Positions 53,586 through 61,261 of a stretch of 64,000 bases of DNA are shown here, piece after piece. The translations under genes were made by a program, and so were the position numbers. The stretch is taken from assembly GCF_022049065.2 (NCBI RefSeq), contig NZ_CP095743.1, positions 3,425,001-3,489,000 on the forward strand, written 5' to 3'. A model generated the notes under the pieces. It saw nothing but the letters and a program-made list of their open reading frames with translations. It was not told where the DNA came from and did not search any database. The stretch is from Niallia sp. Man26. Lineage in GTDB: Bacteria > Bacillota > Bacilli > Bacillales > Cytobacillaceae. Position 1 is the stretch's first letter, and each line of letters opens with the position of its first letter.

Positions 53586-53726
53586 TTACCGGCGGCCTAC
53601 ATTGGTATTCAGCTTTGCCAATTCAGACTCTAACAGGCTCATCAATTCCTTCACTGTAGCACCCTCATTGCCTTTATTGTACACACTCAGCAATAATGTC
53701 TTGAAGTCCTCTTTATTGTCAGCCAT
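53586..53726 (-). CDS. small uncharacterised protein (46 residues)
   Basis: Starts MADNKEDFKTLLLSVYNKGN and forms two likely helices (about 5-18 and 23-40) ending in TNVGRR. GGAGCG precedes the ATG by 6 bases. The amphipathic pattern suggests a small soluble helical protein, perhaps a dimer. It has a terminator downstream. No family recognised. Confidence 0.65.
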   Translation of the reverse strand: MADNKEDFKTLLLSVYNKGNEGATVKELMSLLESELAKLNTNVGRR

Positions 53727-54099
53727 ATTATCGCTCCATTTTTTATTTTTTTATTTCAACAAACATCAGTTCAGGAACATGAAAATATTTTATATTATAT
53801 GCCTGATTTCCAAGAACGTTATTTAGTGTTAAGCCCTTTCTAAAATGAAAGAGCACAATCCCTGATTGATTCCCATTTTTAACGGCTGATAAACTGGTTA
53901 GCTTGGACTAATTTACATAAATGAATAAAGCAGCTAATAACGCTTTGTTATTAGCTGCTTTTAGTTAAATGTTCTGGATAGAGAATTTTTCATGTATATG
54001 ATTAGAAGCAGAGGGTTACTTGCCGTGCATCTAGATGAATCAATATGCTATTTGATACTAAATATTTTCAAGAAGAGAAAGATATTGAAGTGAGATTTT
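53727..54099. other. intergenic region with a perfect orphan hairpin
   Basis: Apart from the hairpin at 53927-53961 nothing was recognised here. No frame has both an SD and protein-like composition. Confidence 0.45.
53927..53961. terminator. perfect 15-pair orphan hairpin
   Basis: AAAGCAGCTAATAAC and GTTATTAGCTGCTTT pair fully around a 5-base loop. It is terminator-like but has only a short T run, and no gene ends beside it on either strand. Confidence 0.5.
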
Positions 54100-54387
54100 T
54101 TATTGTTTTCTCCATTTTTTCCGCTGGAGAATAACAAATAGGGAGGATATCGTGATGCCCATCAGCAAAGCAAGCACAGCAGCGCCAATATAAAACGGGG
54201 CAGACGGCCAGTAATGGTTTGTATAGAAGATAAAACAGGCAAAAATAAGAAGAACAGCTAAAAACAGTTCAAACACTAACGTAACAAACAGAAACGCTAA
54301 ATAAGGCCTGACAATTGCTTTATGCGACACATGTTCTAACGTCATGCCTTGCCACCAAAGCTCCCCGAGACGGCTGAGTTTCTTCAT
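54100..54387 (-). CDS. small membrane protein of unknown function (95 residues)
   Basis: Starts MKKLSRLGELWWQGM. Two long spans (about 31-54 and 64-87) are flanked by a basic C-terminus (QRKKWRKQ). A GAGGTGATGGGGG stretch precedes the ATG. Both ends should face the cytosol. No family or partner recognised; single-gene unit. Confidence 0.7.
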   Translation of the reverse strand: MKKLSRLGELWWQGMTLEHVSHKAIVRPYLAFLFVTLVFELFLAVLLIFACFIFYTNHYWPSAPFYIGAAVLALLMGITISSLFVILQRKKWRKQ

Positions 54388-54533
54388 CCCCCATCACCTC
54401 AATTATATTGTTAATTCATTGTATGTTGGGGGTGAGGGAGATTTTCATCGTTCCTTTAAATATTGTCAGCTACATAAATATTAGGATCGAGAAAAGAAGT
54501 ATTGACCATTAGCAGCAAGTAACCATAAAACTT

Positions 54534-55082
54534 TTAATTCATTTTTATCTTCACTATTTCCTCTACGCTATTTTTATTTGTATTTAATATAAAATAGACT
54601 GCTTTAATATCTTCTACAGCAGCAGTTGCGTCTACTTCATTAAAGGAACTTTTTTCAGTTAATTCTTTAAGTGATGTTAATTTATTTGTCACCTTAACAA
54701 TGGAGTCATACTCCATATATTTATATACAATTTCTAAATCAGAATTTAATAGCTTATGATAAAAATGCTGCACAGATTGTTGTATATCAGTATTCCTTAC
54801 AGGAGATTTCTTAGCAATTTCATCTAAAGTATTTTCACATGTATAAATTAGCTCCTCAAGAACTTCCAATCTTACTTTAGACGCTTCTAAAAAAAGCATA
54901 AAGTTTCGCCGGTCTATTCTTTCCTTCACTATGTAGCATGTTAATAATGTTCCAATACAAGCCACTATAACTCCAGTTATTCCTCCAATTATTTCATTAA
55001 GCATGTAGAAAAGCAGCCATATCCACAACAAAAGAAGCGCAAAAATAATTATATATACTTTATAAGATTTCATTTTTCTCAA
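54534..55082 (-). CDS. membrane-anchored helical protein of unknown function
   Basis: 182 residues. Two hydrophobic segments near the N-terminus (about 8-28 and 31-51) are followed by a soluble, mainly helical cytoplasmic region (about 55-182) rich in charged residues. The TTG start is supported by AGGAGG at 7 bases; an ATG three codons further would have a long spacing. Base composition is more AT-rich than the neighbours. No family recognised. Confidence 0.7.
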   Translation of the reverse strand: MRKMKSYKVYIIIFALLLLWIWLLFYMLNEIIGGITGVIVACIGTLLTCYIVKERIDRRNFMLFLEASKVRLEVLEELIYTCENTLDEIAKKSPVRNTDIQQSVQHFYHKLLNSDLEIVYKYMEYDSIVKVTNKLTSLKELTEKSSFNEVDATAAVEDIKAVYFILNTNKNSVEEIVKIKMN

Positions 55083-55274
55083 TTTACCGCCTCCTACGCC
55101 TATTATTAAGAAAAGAATATTGCTTTAATACAAATTATAACATTTTTGTATATTTATCTTAATTTAATTCTGTTAAATTAAAAAACTAAAGTCGATTTCG
55201 ATAAATTATATATTTATTAACTGAGCTACCAAAGATGACACTAGCTACTATAGTACTATGTTTCTGTAGAAAAT

Positions 55275-55281
55275 TGTCGAA
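55275..55281 (+). promoter_or_regulatory. Spo0A box upstream of the sinI-like gene
   Basis: TGTCGAA is an exact match to the 0A box. It lies 74 bases before the start codon of a SinI homologue, a gene that Spo0A activates in B. subtilis. Single matches occur by chance in a window of this size, so context is the main support. Confidence 0.5.
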
Positions 55282-55354
55282 CTTTTTTTCTTTATCTAAG
55301 TAACTATTTAAAGTAATATTAAAAATGCGACAAAATACCTATACAGGAGTTCAT

Positions 55355-55483
55355 ATGTTACATTCTATGATAGACAATCAAGAGCTAGATACAGATTGGA
55401 TAGAATTGATTTCATATGCTAAGGAGATAGGTATGTCCATAGAGGAAATTAGAAAGATTCTCACTATACTTAAACCTGCTTAA
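55355..55483 (+). CDS. sinI: SinI-like anti-repressor (42 residues)
   Basis: In B. subtilis SinI binds the matrix-gene repressor SinR and releases its targets. This protein has the Sin dimerisation motif: ELDTDWIELISYAKEIGMS followed by IEEIRKIL, which matches SinI (ELDQEWVELMVEAKEANIS, PEEIRKYL) closely. It lacks the C-terminal tail of SinI. AGGAG precedes the ATG and a strong terminator follows, so it is a complete unit. No sinR lies next to it; the partner must be elsewhere. Its likely targets include exopolysaccharide genes. Confidence 0.85.
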   Translation: MLHSMIDNQELDTDWIELISYAKEIGMSIEEIRKILTILKPA

Positions 55484-55521
55484 GGTTCTTTTTAGCATAA
55501 TAATCATTCATCATTAACTTT

Positions 55522-55553
55522 CTCTCCCTTCCATAAGGAAAGGAGAGTTTTTT
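55522..55553 (+). terminator. terminator of sinI
   Basis: CTCTCCCTTCC and GGAAAGGAGAG pair with one mismatch and are followed by six T. Confidence 0.88.
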
Positions 55554-55698
55554 ATTACTTTCCACTATCTCTTCTCAAATACTGGATTAAGATTTCATCC
55601 AGTCATGATAAATTCTTTATAAGATGTTGCTGCAAGTTCCCTACCCCAATGTGTCTACAACTAATAAAAATAGCTGTTTCGCTTAGTGTTTAATGAAA

Positions 55699-55725
55699 AA
55701 AAGCAGGAGATTATCTCCTGCTTTT
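55699..55725 (-). terminator. terminator of the PTS-aldolase operon
   Basis: AAAAGCAGGAGA and TCTCCTGCTTTT form a perfect 12-pair stem, followed on the minus strand by a T run. Confidence 0.88.
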
Positions 55726-55792
55726 AGTGCTACCTTTTATGTGATTATTTTCACAAATATCCATTGCTCTATTCAAGCCTTACTATAACTTT

Positions 55793-56692
55793 TTACAGCT
55801 GTGCCGTTCTCCAAGCCCGCACATTCTCCCGTCTATACACATCTGCTTTATCCACTGACTGGAACAGATTCATTTTATATTGAACAACCTCTTTTGCAGC
55901 GTCAATGCAATCAGGATAAATAGCATTTGGATCCCACAGTTCTGTTTCAGCAAGTATTTCACGACACTTTTTGTAGAAGGCGTATTTATAATCTGAGGAG
56001 ATATTAACCTTCTGAATGCCGATTTTGACTGCCTCGGCAATCTCCTCATCTGGGTTGGCAGAGCCGCCATGCAAAACTAGCGGGATATCAACAACTTCTT
56101 TGATTTGGCGCAAAATATCCATGCGCAGCTGTGGCTTCATGTCTTTTGGATAAATACCGTGACAAGTGCCGATTGCGACTGCTAATGTGTCAACACCAGT
56201 GCTTTCAACGAATTCCCTCGCATCTTCTGGTCTTGTGTAAATAACCTCGGTTACGCCACCTTCAATTGTTGTGCCTGTATTGCCAATTGTTCCTAGCTCT
56301 CCTTCTACTGACACGCCAAGAGGATGGGCGATATCAACGATTTGCTTTGTAACTCTGATATTTTCTTCAAGAGGTAGAAGCGAACCGTCAATCATGACAG
56401 AGCTAAAGCCGACGTGGATAGCTCTCATAATACTTTCCACACTATCGCCATGATCGAGATGAAGCACAAATGGCACATGACTGTTTTTGATCCGGGCAAG
56501 TACATAGTGAAAGAAATCATCCTTTGTGAAATCTAGCTCTGTCGGGTGAACGGCGATAATAGCTGGTGAGTTGTTTTTCTCTGCCTCTTCGACAACCACT
56601 CTTAAGAAATTACTGTCCGCTACATTAAAGGCTCCTACCGCAAATTGGTGCTCCTGTGCCACTTCTAATAATTGCTTCATGTTTACTAACAT
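55793..56692 (-). CDS. class II ketose-bisphosphate aldolase (second of two)
   Basis: Zinc-dependent aldolase that splits a ketose phosphate into dihydroxyacetone phosphate and an aldehyde. 299 residues; LHLDHGDSVE holds the catalytic acid and a zinc histidine, VEGELGTIG and GTCHGIYP (zinc histidine) follow, and LHGGSANPDEE binds the phosphate. The fold is the same as FbaA/GatY. GGGGAG precedes the ATG. Last gene of the PTS operon, 26 bases behind a paralogue. The substrate may be a fructose- or tagatose-type phosphate. Confidence 0.88.
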   Translation of the reverse strand: MLVNMKQLLEVAQEHQFAVGAFNVADSNFLRVVVEEAEKNNSPAIIAVHPTELDFTKDDFFHYVLARIKNSHVPFVLHLDHGDSVESIMRAIHVGFSSVMIDGSLLPLEENIRVTKQIVDIAHPLGVSVEGELGTIGNTGTTIEGGVTEVIYTRPEDAREFVESTGVDTLAVAIGTCHGIYPKDMKPQLRMDILRQIKEVVDIPLVLHGGSANPDEEIAEAVKIGIQKVNISSDYKYAFYKKCREILAETELWDPNAIYPDCIDAAKEVVQYKMNLFQSVDKADVYRRENVRAWRTAQL

Positions 56693-56718
56693 TGTCTCTC
56701 CCCATTTCGATTAGATTT

Positions 56719-57573
56719 TTATAAAGACTTGCCTGTTGACTCAGATAAATCCATATAATATTTAACCATTTCCTTGCCAGCATCGACTGTACCTTGGATA
56801 AGGCGAACATAATCGACAGTCTCATTTTCCTTTAAGTATTCTTGAATGCTGTTGACTTGAGCCTTCATGAAATCAGAACCAACATTGATTTTATTGATGC
56901 CAAGGGCAATTGACTTTTTAATATTTGCTTCTCCGCAGCCTGAGCCACCATGAAGGACAAGGGGTATATTTGTTTCTGCTTTGATTTTCTCGACTATATC
57001 AAAGCGGAATGGCGGCACATAGCCGTCTGGGTAGTCGCCATGACTTGAGCCATAAGAAATCGCTAAAGCATCAATTCCTGTTCGTCTTGCATACTCAATA
57101 GCTGCATCCGGGTCTGTGTACATATCATCATTGGTGAGATTATTGCGGGAAACAGAGCCGATATTGCCAATCTCTCCTTCCACACTGGCATCATAGGTTT
57201 GAGCAAATTCAACCATCTTTTTGGTAATCTCAATATTTTGTTCAAGCGGATAAGCAGATGCATCCATCATCACACTTGAAAAGCCGTCTCTTAAGCATCT
57301 TTTCACAAAGCCTACATCCTTGCCATGGTCGAGATTAATTGCAACCTCAACACTTGCGTCGCGTGCCATTTCGATAATCGGCTGTGTCAGCAATTTACTG
57401 CCAAGATGTGCTTGTAAATGGTCTTGCAGAAGATCAATGATAACAGGCGCTCTTAATTCTTGAGCTGCTAATATGACGGCCTTTGCTGTCTCTAAATTGA
57501 AGCAATTGATAGCCATCACAGCGTATTTTCCTTTGTTGGCACGTGCGAGCATGCCTTTCATGGAAACATACAT
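56719..57573 (-). CDS. class II ketose-bisphosphate aldolase (first of two)
   Basis: 284 residues of the same family, with INLDHGKDVG (acid and zinc ligand), EGEIGNIGS, YGSSHGDYP and LHGGSGCGEANIKK. It differs clearly from its neighbour, so the two may handle different substrates or form a mixed complex like GatY-GatZ or KbaY-KbaZ. AGGAGGG precedes the ATG, 18 bases after the EIIC gene. Confidence 0.88.
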   Translation of the reverse strand: MYVSMKGMLARANKGKYAVMAINCFNLETAKAVILAAQELRAPVIIDLLQDHLQAHLGSKLLTQPIIEMARDASVEVAINLDHGKDVGFVKRCLRDGFSSVMMDASAYPLEQNIEITKKMVEFAQTYDASVEGEIGNIGSVSRNNLTNDDMYTDPDAAIEYARRTGIDALAISYGSSHGDYPDGYVPPFRFDIVEKIKAETNIPLVLHGGSGCGEANIKKSIALGINKINVGSDFMKAQVNSIQEYLKENETVDYVRLIQGTVDAGKEMVKYYMDLSESTGKSL

Positions 57574-57591
57574 AAGCCTCTTCCCTCCTGA

Positions 57592-58677
57592 TTAAAATGA
57601 GATTTTTACATCAGATAAGTCCATATCTTCTTCCTCTGTTGTTTCCTCCGCTTTATCGACAGGTTCCTTCTTCCAGAAGAACAGCATCAAGCCTGTAACA
57701 ACAGAACCAATCAATAAGGCAAGACAGAATAGAAATGGATGATTCATTGCGGGAACTATGAACATGCCGCCAGATGGGACAGGTGAGCCTACACCCCACA
57801 GCATCGAGAAACCGCCGCCGACTGCTGCACCGAGTGTACAGGAAACAACTACTCTTACGATATCAACAGCAGCAATAGGAATAACACCTTCAGTGATCAT
57901 ACAAACACCCATTGGAAAAGCAATTTTAATATTATCTTCCTCTGATTTCGTATATTTCTTTTTCTTTAATGCTTTTGATAATACCCATGAGATAGCAACA
58001 CCGAATGGAGGCACCATAGATGCGAGTATTTTAACGGCTTCTGGTTCATATATGCCTTCAAGCAGCAAGCCGTCGGCAAAGAGGGAGGCGACTTTATTGA
58101 CAGGACCGCCGAAATCAAATGCTGCCATGCCGCCTAAGATTGCCCCAAACACAAACCTCATCGAGCCTTGCATGCTCGTCAAGAACGATGTTAAGCCATC
58201 TGTTGCCCACACAATCGGCACCCCAAGTACAAAGAACATGAGAAGCCCGACGACGAGACTGGAGATGAGAGGGATAATCATCATTGGCATAAGCCCTTCC
58301 GCCCATCTTGGCACCTTCAAGTTATTCTTTAAGAAGAGTACAAAGTAACCGACAATAAAACCGCCAAGCATGCCTCCTAAGAAGCCAGCACCAATCGCAT
58401 TAGCAATCAACCCCATCAGCAAGCCTGGTGCAATACCTGGACGATCAGCAATCGAGTAGGCAATCGCCCCGGCAATGACCGGAGCAAGCAGGCCCATTCC
58501 TAGTACACCTAATGACACAAGAGCAGATGGAATCGAGAAGGCTTCTTGATAGTTTTCAATAACAGTCCCGCCTGTCAGATTCCCGATCGCAATTAGTAAA
58601 CCTGAAGCCACTACTAATGGCAGCATATAGGAAATTGCAGTTAACGCATGCTTTTTAATTTGCAGTTTTTTCAGCAT
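57592..58677 (-). CDS. PTS fructose-type EIIC component
   Basis: Membrane channel of a fructose-family phosphotransferase system, 361 residues with about nine spans. The pattern ISYMLPLVVASGLLIAIG, GGMAAFDFGGPVNKVA and PMGVCMITEGVIPIAA is typical of fructose EIIC domains (FruA, FrwC, FryC). The C-terminal 30 residues are very acidic. It is a separate protein, not fused to EIIB as in FruA. Confidence 0.9.
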   Translation of the reverse strand: MLKKLQIKKHALTAISYMLPLVVASGLLIAIGNLTGGTVIENYQEAFSIPSALVSLGVLGMGLLAPVIAGAIAYSIADRPGIAPGLLMGLIANAIGAGFLGGMLGGFIVGYFVLFLKNNLKVPRWAEGLMPMMIIPLISSLVVGLLMFFVLGVPIVWATDGLTSFLTSMQGSMRFVFGAILGGMAAFDFGGPVNKVASLFADGLLLEGIYEPEAVKILASMVPPFGVAISWVLSKALKKKKYTKSEEDNIKIAFPMGVCMITEGVIPIAAVDIVRVVVSCTLGAAVGGGFSMLWGVGSPVPSGGMFIVPAMNHPFLFCLALLIGSVVTGLMLFFWKKEPVDKAEETTEEEDMDLSDVKISF

Positions 58678-58690
58678 ATAAAAGACCCCT

Positions 58691-59008
58691 TCACTGGTTT
58701 TTGTTTAATTCAGCTTCAATCTTTTTGTATAGCTGCTTAGGTGCTTTAATAGCAATATGTGTCGGCACCTCCACAATTCTTTTGCCTTTAAATCGCTCCT
58801 TTCCGCTCACCTTTATATCTGCGGCAATGATGACAAGATCAGCTGCTTTTATTTCATCCGCTGTCAGCTCATCCTCAATCCCGATTGTTCCTTGTGTCTC
58901 AATCCTGACTTTATGGCCAAACTCCTGTCCTGCCTTAATCAGCTTTTCCTTCGCAATATACGTATGAGCAATTCCAGAGGTACAAGCAGAGATTCCAACA
59001 ATGTTCAT
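58691..59008 (-). CDS. PTS fructose-type EIIB component
   Basis: Cytoplasmic phosphocarrier of 105 residues. The phosphorylated cysteine is C9 in SACTSGIAHTYIAKEKL. Most fructose EIIB proteins read ACPTGIAHT here, so the proline after the cysteine is replaced. EIIB receives phosphate from EIIA and passes it to the sugar. AGGAGG precedes the ATG. Confidence 0.92.
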   Translation of the reverse strand: MNIVGISACTSGIAHTYIAKEKLIKAGQEFGHKVRIETQGTIGIEDELTADEIKAADLVIIAADIKVSGKERFKGKRIVEVPTHIAIKAPKQLYKKIEAELNKNQ

Positions 59009-59023
59009 AAGATATTCCTCCTG

Positions 59024-59500
59024 TCAGTTGTTTTCAGCAAAGATCTCAATGAATTCTTTTCTTGTCTTAAGGGACTGGAACTTTTCAATTTTCTCCTCAT
59101 CAGCAAGCAAGACAGCAACCTTCTGCAGGAGCTTAATATGGGTTGTTGTCTTGTCGCTATTCTTGACAGCAAATAAGATAATAATATTAATCGGTCCCCC
59201 GTCCAGCGACTCCCACTCTATCTCCTTATTTGTCCTGCCGATGGCAATTGATGTCTTTTGAACAAAGTCTGACTTACCGTGAGGAATGGCAATCCCCTTT
59301 TCCAAGCCAGTCGGCCCGGCATTTTCACGAAAAAGGACATCCTCTATAAATGCTTCTTCATCTGTTACGCAACCGTTTACAAATAACAGGTGGGTTAATT
59401 CAGCAATAACACCAAGCTTAGTTGTCGCCTGTAAATCGAGATTAATTAACTCCTCTGTCACAACTTTTGTAAAGTCTAAGTCATCCATTTTCACATCCAT
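59024..59500 (-). CDS. PTS fructose-type EIIA component
   Basis: 158 residues; the phosphorylated histidine lies in GIAIPHGKSDFVQ at about residue 74, the consensus of PTS_EIIA_2 domains (FruA, MtlA, FrvA). It accepts phosphate from HPr. AGGAGG is six bases before the ATG. It lies between the regulator and EIIB genes. Confidence 0.92.
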   Translation of the reverse strand: MDVKMDDLDFTKVVTEELINLDLQATTKLGVIAELTHLLFVNGCVTDEEAFIEDVLFRENAGPTGLEKGIAIPHGKSDFVQKTSIAIGRTNKEIEWESLDGGPINIIILFAVKNSDKTTTHIKLLQKVAVLLADEEKIEKFQSLKTRKEFIEIFAENN

Positions 59501-59531
59501 TTTGATCCTCCTATTTAATTCTTTATAGCCA

Positions 59532-61034
59532 TCATCTGTTATAGATGATTACTTGATTTTTGTAGTAATCTTTAATGAACTGATCAATCTTGTATTTATC
59601 ATCTTCATTTAATATCGGGCTGACCAGGATTGTCGGCTTGTCGCTGATACTGTGTGTTTTCACTGTGGAAATGACCAGCTCAACATCCTCATAATCAGAC
59701 TGCTTAATGCGCTCTTGAGCGATGATTTTATTAATGTGAATATTCGGAAAGTTTTTCCTGATTTTTTCGCTCAGCATATGAGACGTGCCAACACCACTCG
59801 TACATTCAATTAAAATCGGAATCTGGTTCACAAAGCGATCATCATAGGAAATTTGAAAATACAGCGTAATATAACCAATTTCTTCATCTGTCAGATGCTT
59901 ATCATAGATACCTTCTTCCATTAATTCATTTGCCGAAAATCGAACAAGCTGAAAAATATTAGAGAAATTCGTTTTAATTGATTTCAAGATTGGATTAATA
60001 ATATAAATCTGATGATTAAGGCGATAAACCATAGAGTGAAGATGCATCGTCAATCTTTCCCGCAGCTCTCTGTCCTCTGTAAACCGGTAGCCGCTGTTTC
60101 TCGAGACTCTGGAAATAAGCTGGTCTGCGAGAGCAATAACCTGGTTATTCAACAATACTTCAGACTGCTGGTTAAGCAGAAATCGGGAGTTAAGCTTATA
60201 AGCCTTTAAAATATAGTAGAGATTCAGCATTTCATAATGCTTTAATTGGAAGGAAAAGTGCTTTTCAAGCTTTTCAGCTAAAGAACGAACCATTGGATAG
60301 ATGGCAGAGCTGTCGTCAATCTGTTCATAGATGATTTCCTCATTAGGAAACAGCTGGAGATGATGCGCTTGCTTTTCAATAATGGATAAAAGGGAGCAAA
60401 ACAAAGTTAAATAATAGGGCTGATCTAAAAGCAAGTCCTGTTCCTCCTGAAACTCATGGAGAATCTGCTTTATTTCTGCTAATCTCCCATTCTTCACCTG
60501 AATGTCCTTAATGGAATCGGGAATATCATACTGACAAAACGGATCGCCAATCTGCGTTAAATAGCTTTCAATAATAACAGCCATCAGCCTATACAGAGAG
60601 AATTGATCACCACTGATGAAGGTTCCCTCATTCGTCCGAGATAAGCGGATGCCATATGGCACAAGCTTCTTCTCAATATGCTTAAAATCATTCAAGATAG
60701 AGCTCTGACTGACAAAATAGCGCTCCGAGATTTTCTGAATAGAAGTCTTGCATGGGGCAATCGAAAGGAGAAATAACAACAAATCTAAACGCCGCTCATT
60801 AGGATGCTCGAACTGATCAGAATGTGCTGACTCCTCTTCTTCCCATATCTCCAGCAAATAACCATTATTCTCTTTCTTCGTGAGCCGATAAGCAGAGCAA
60901 TGATTCCCAATATCCTGCATATCACGATAAATCGTCTTCCGTGAAACAGCCAGCCGCTCCGCCAACTCAGAGGCCGTCACAAACCTCCTCTCTCCCAGCA
61001 GAATTTCAATAATTTCACATTGACGCTTATTCAT
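59532..61034 (-). CDS. PRD-containing transcriptional regulator of the PTS operon
   Basis: BglG/MtlR-type regulator of 500 residues: N-terminal winged helix (HTH_11, about 5-60, ASELAERLAVSRKTIYRDMQ), a second helix-turn-helix (Mga-like, about 85-150), two PTS regulation domains (about 190-290 and 300-400) with histidines such as LTMHLHSM, and a GatB-type EIIB domain (about 405-495) with a cysteine in LIECTSGVGTSH. The EIIA domain found at the end of MtlR is absent. It should sense PTS flux by phosphorylation and activate its own operon, being its first gene. GAGGTGA precedes the ATG. Confidence 0.88.
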   Translation of the reverse strand: MNKRQCEIIEILLGERRFVTASELAERLAVSRKTIYRDMQDIGNHCSAYRLTKKENNGYLLEIWEEEESAHSDQFEHPNERRLDLLLFLLSIAPCKTSIQKISERYFVSQSSILNDFKHIEKKLVPYGIRLSRTNEGTFISGDQFSLYRLMAVIIESYLTQIGDPFCQYDIPDSIKDIQVKNGRLAEIKQILHEFQEEQDLLLDQPYYLTLFCSLLSIIEKQAHHLQLFPNEEIIYEQIDDSSAIYPMVRSLAEKLEKHFSFQLKHYEMLNLYYILKAYKLNSRFLLNQQSEVLLNNQVIALADQLISRVSRNSGYRFTEDRELRERLTMHLHSMVYRLNHQIYIINPILKSIKTNFSNIFQLVRFSANELMEEGIYDKHLTDEEIGYITLYFQISYDDRFVNQIPILIECTSGVGTSHMLSEKIRKNFPNIHINKIIAQERIKQSDYEDVELVISTVKTHSISDKPTILVSPILNEDDKYKIDQFIKDYYKNQVIIYNR

Positions 61035-61146
61035 GAACTTTCATCACCTCGTTTCTATGCTCTTATCTTACCAACGTGTAAGCGGATACACAATTACAAT
61101 TTTGGGGTGGATTTTGTGTCCTTATTGGAGGGAGTAATGTGGAAAA

Positions 61147-61180
61147 AGAAAATCCCTCCTATCGCTATGAGGGATTTTCT
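61147..61180 (-). terminator. terminator of the GH26 gene
   Basis: AGAAAATCCCTC and GAGGGATTTTCT form a perfect 12-pair stem with a T run on the minus strand, about 80 bases past the stop. Confidence 0.8.
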
Positions 61181-61261
61181 AACTGGTAAAAATAGTGAGT
61201 TCTCCTTCTATACTAATCAAGCTTAGTTGTTAATATTAATTAGAACTAAACAAATAAGGTT

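Larger units (their letters stand above)
55484..55792. other. intergenic region between sinI and the aldolase operon
   Basis: Contains the sinI terminator (55522-55553) and the operon terminator (55699-55725); otherwise nothing recognised. Confidence 0.5.

Noticed and set aside
61137..61226. 29-codon plus-strand frame with GGAGGGAG before its ATG
   Set aside because: It runs through the terminator hairpin of the GH26 gene and has no following terminator.
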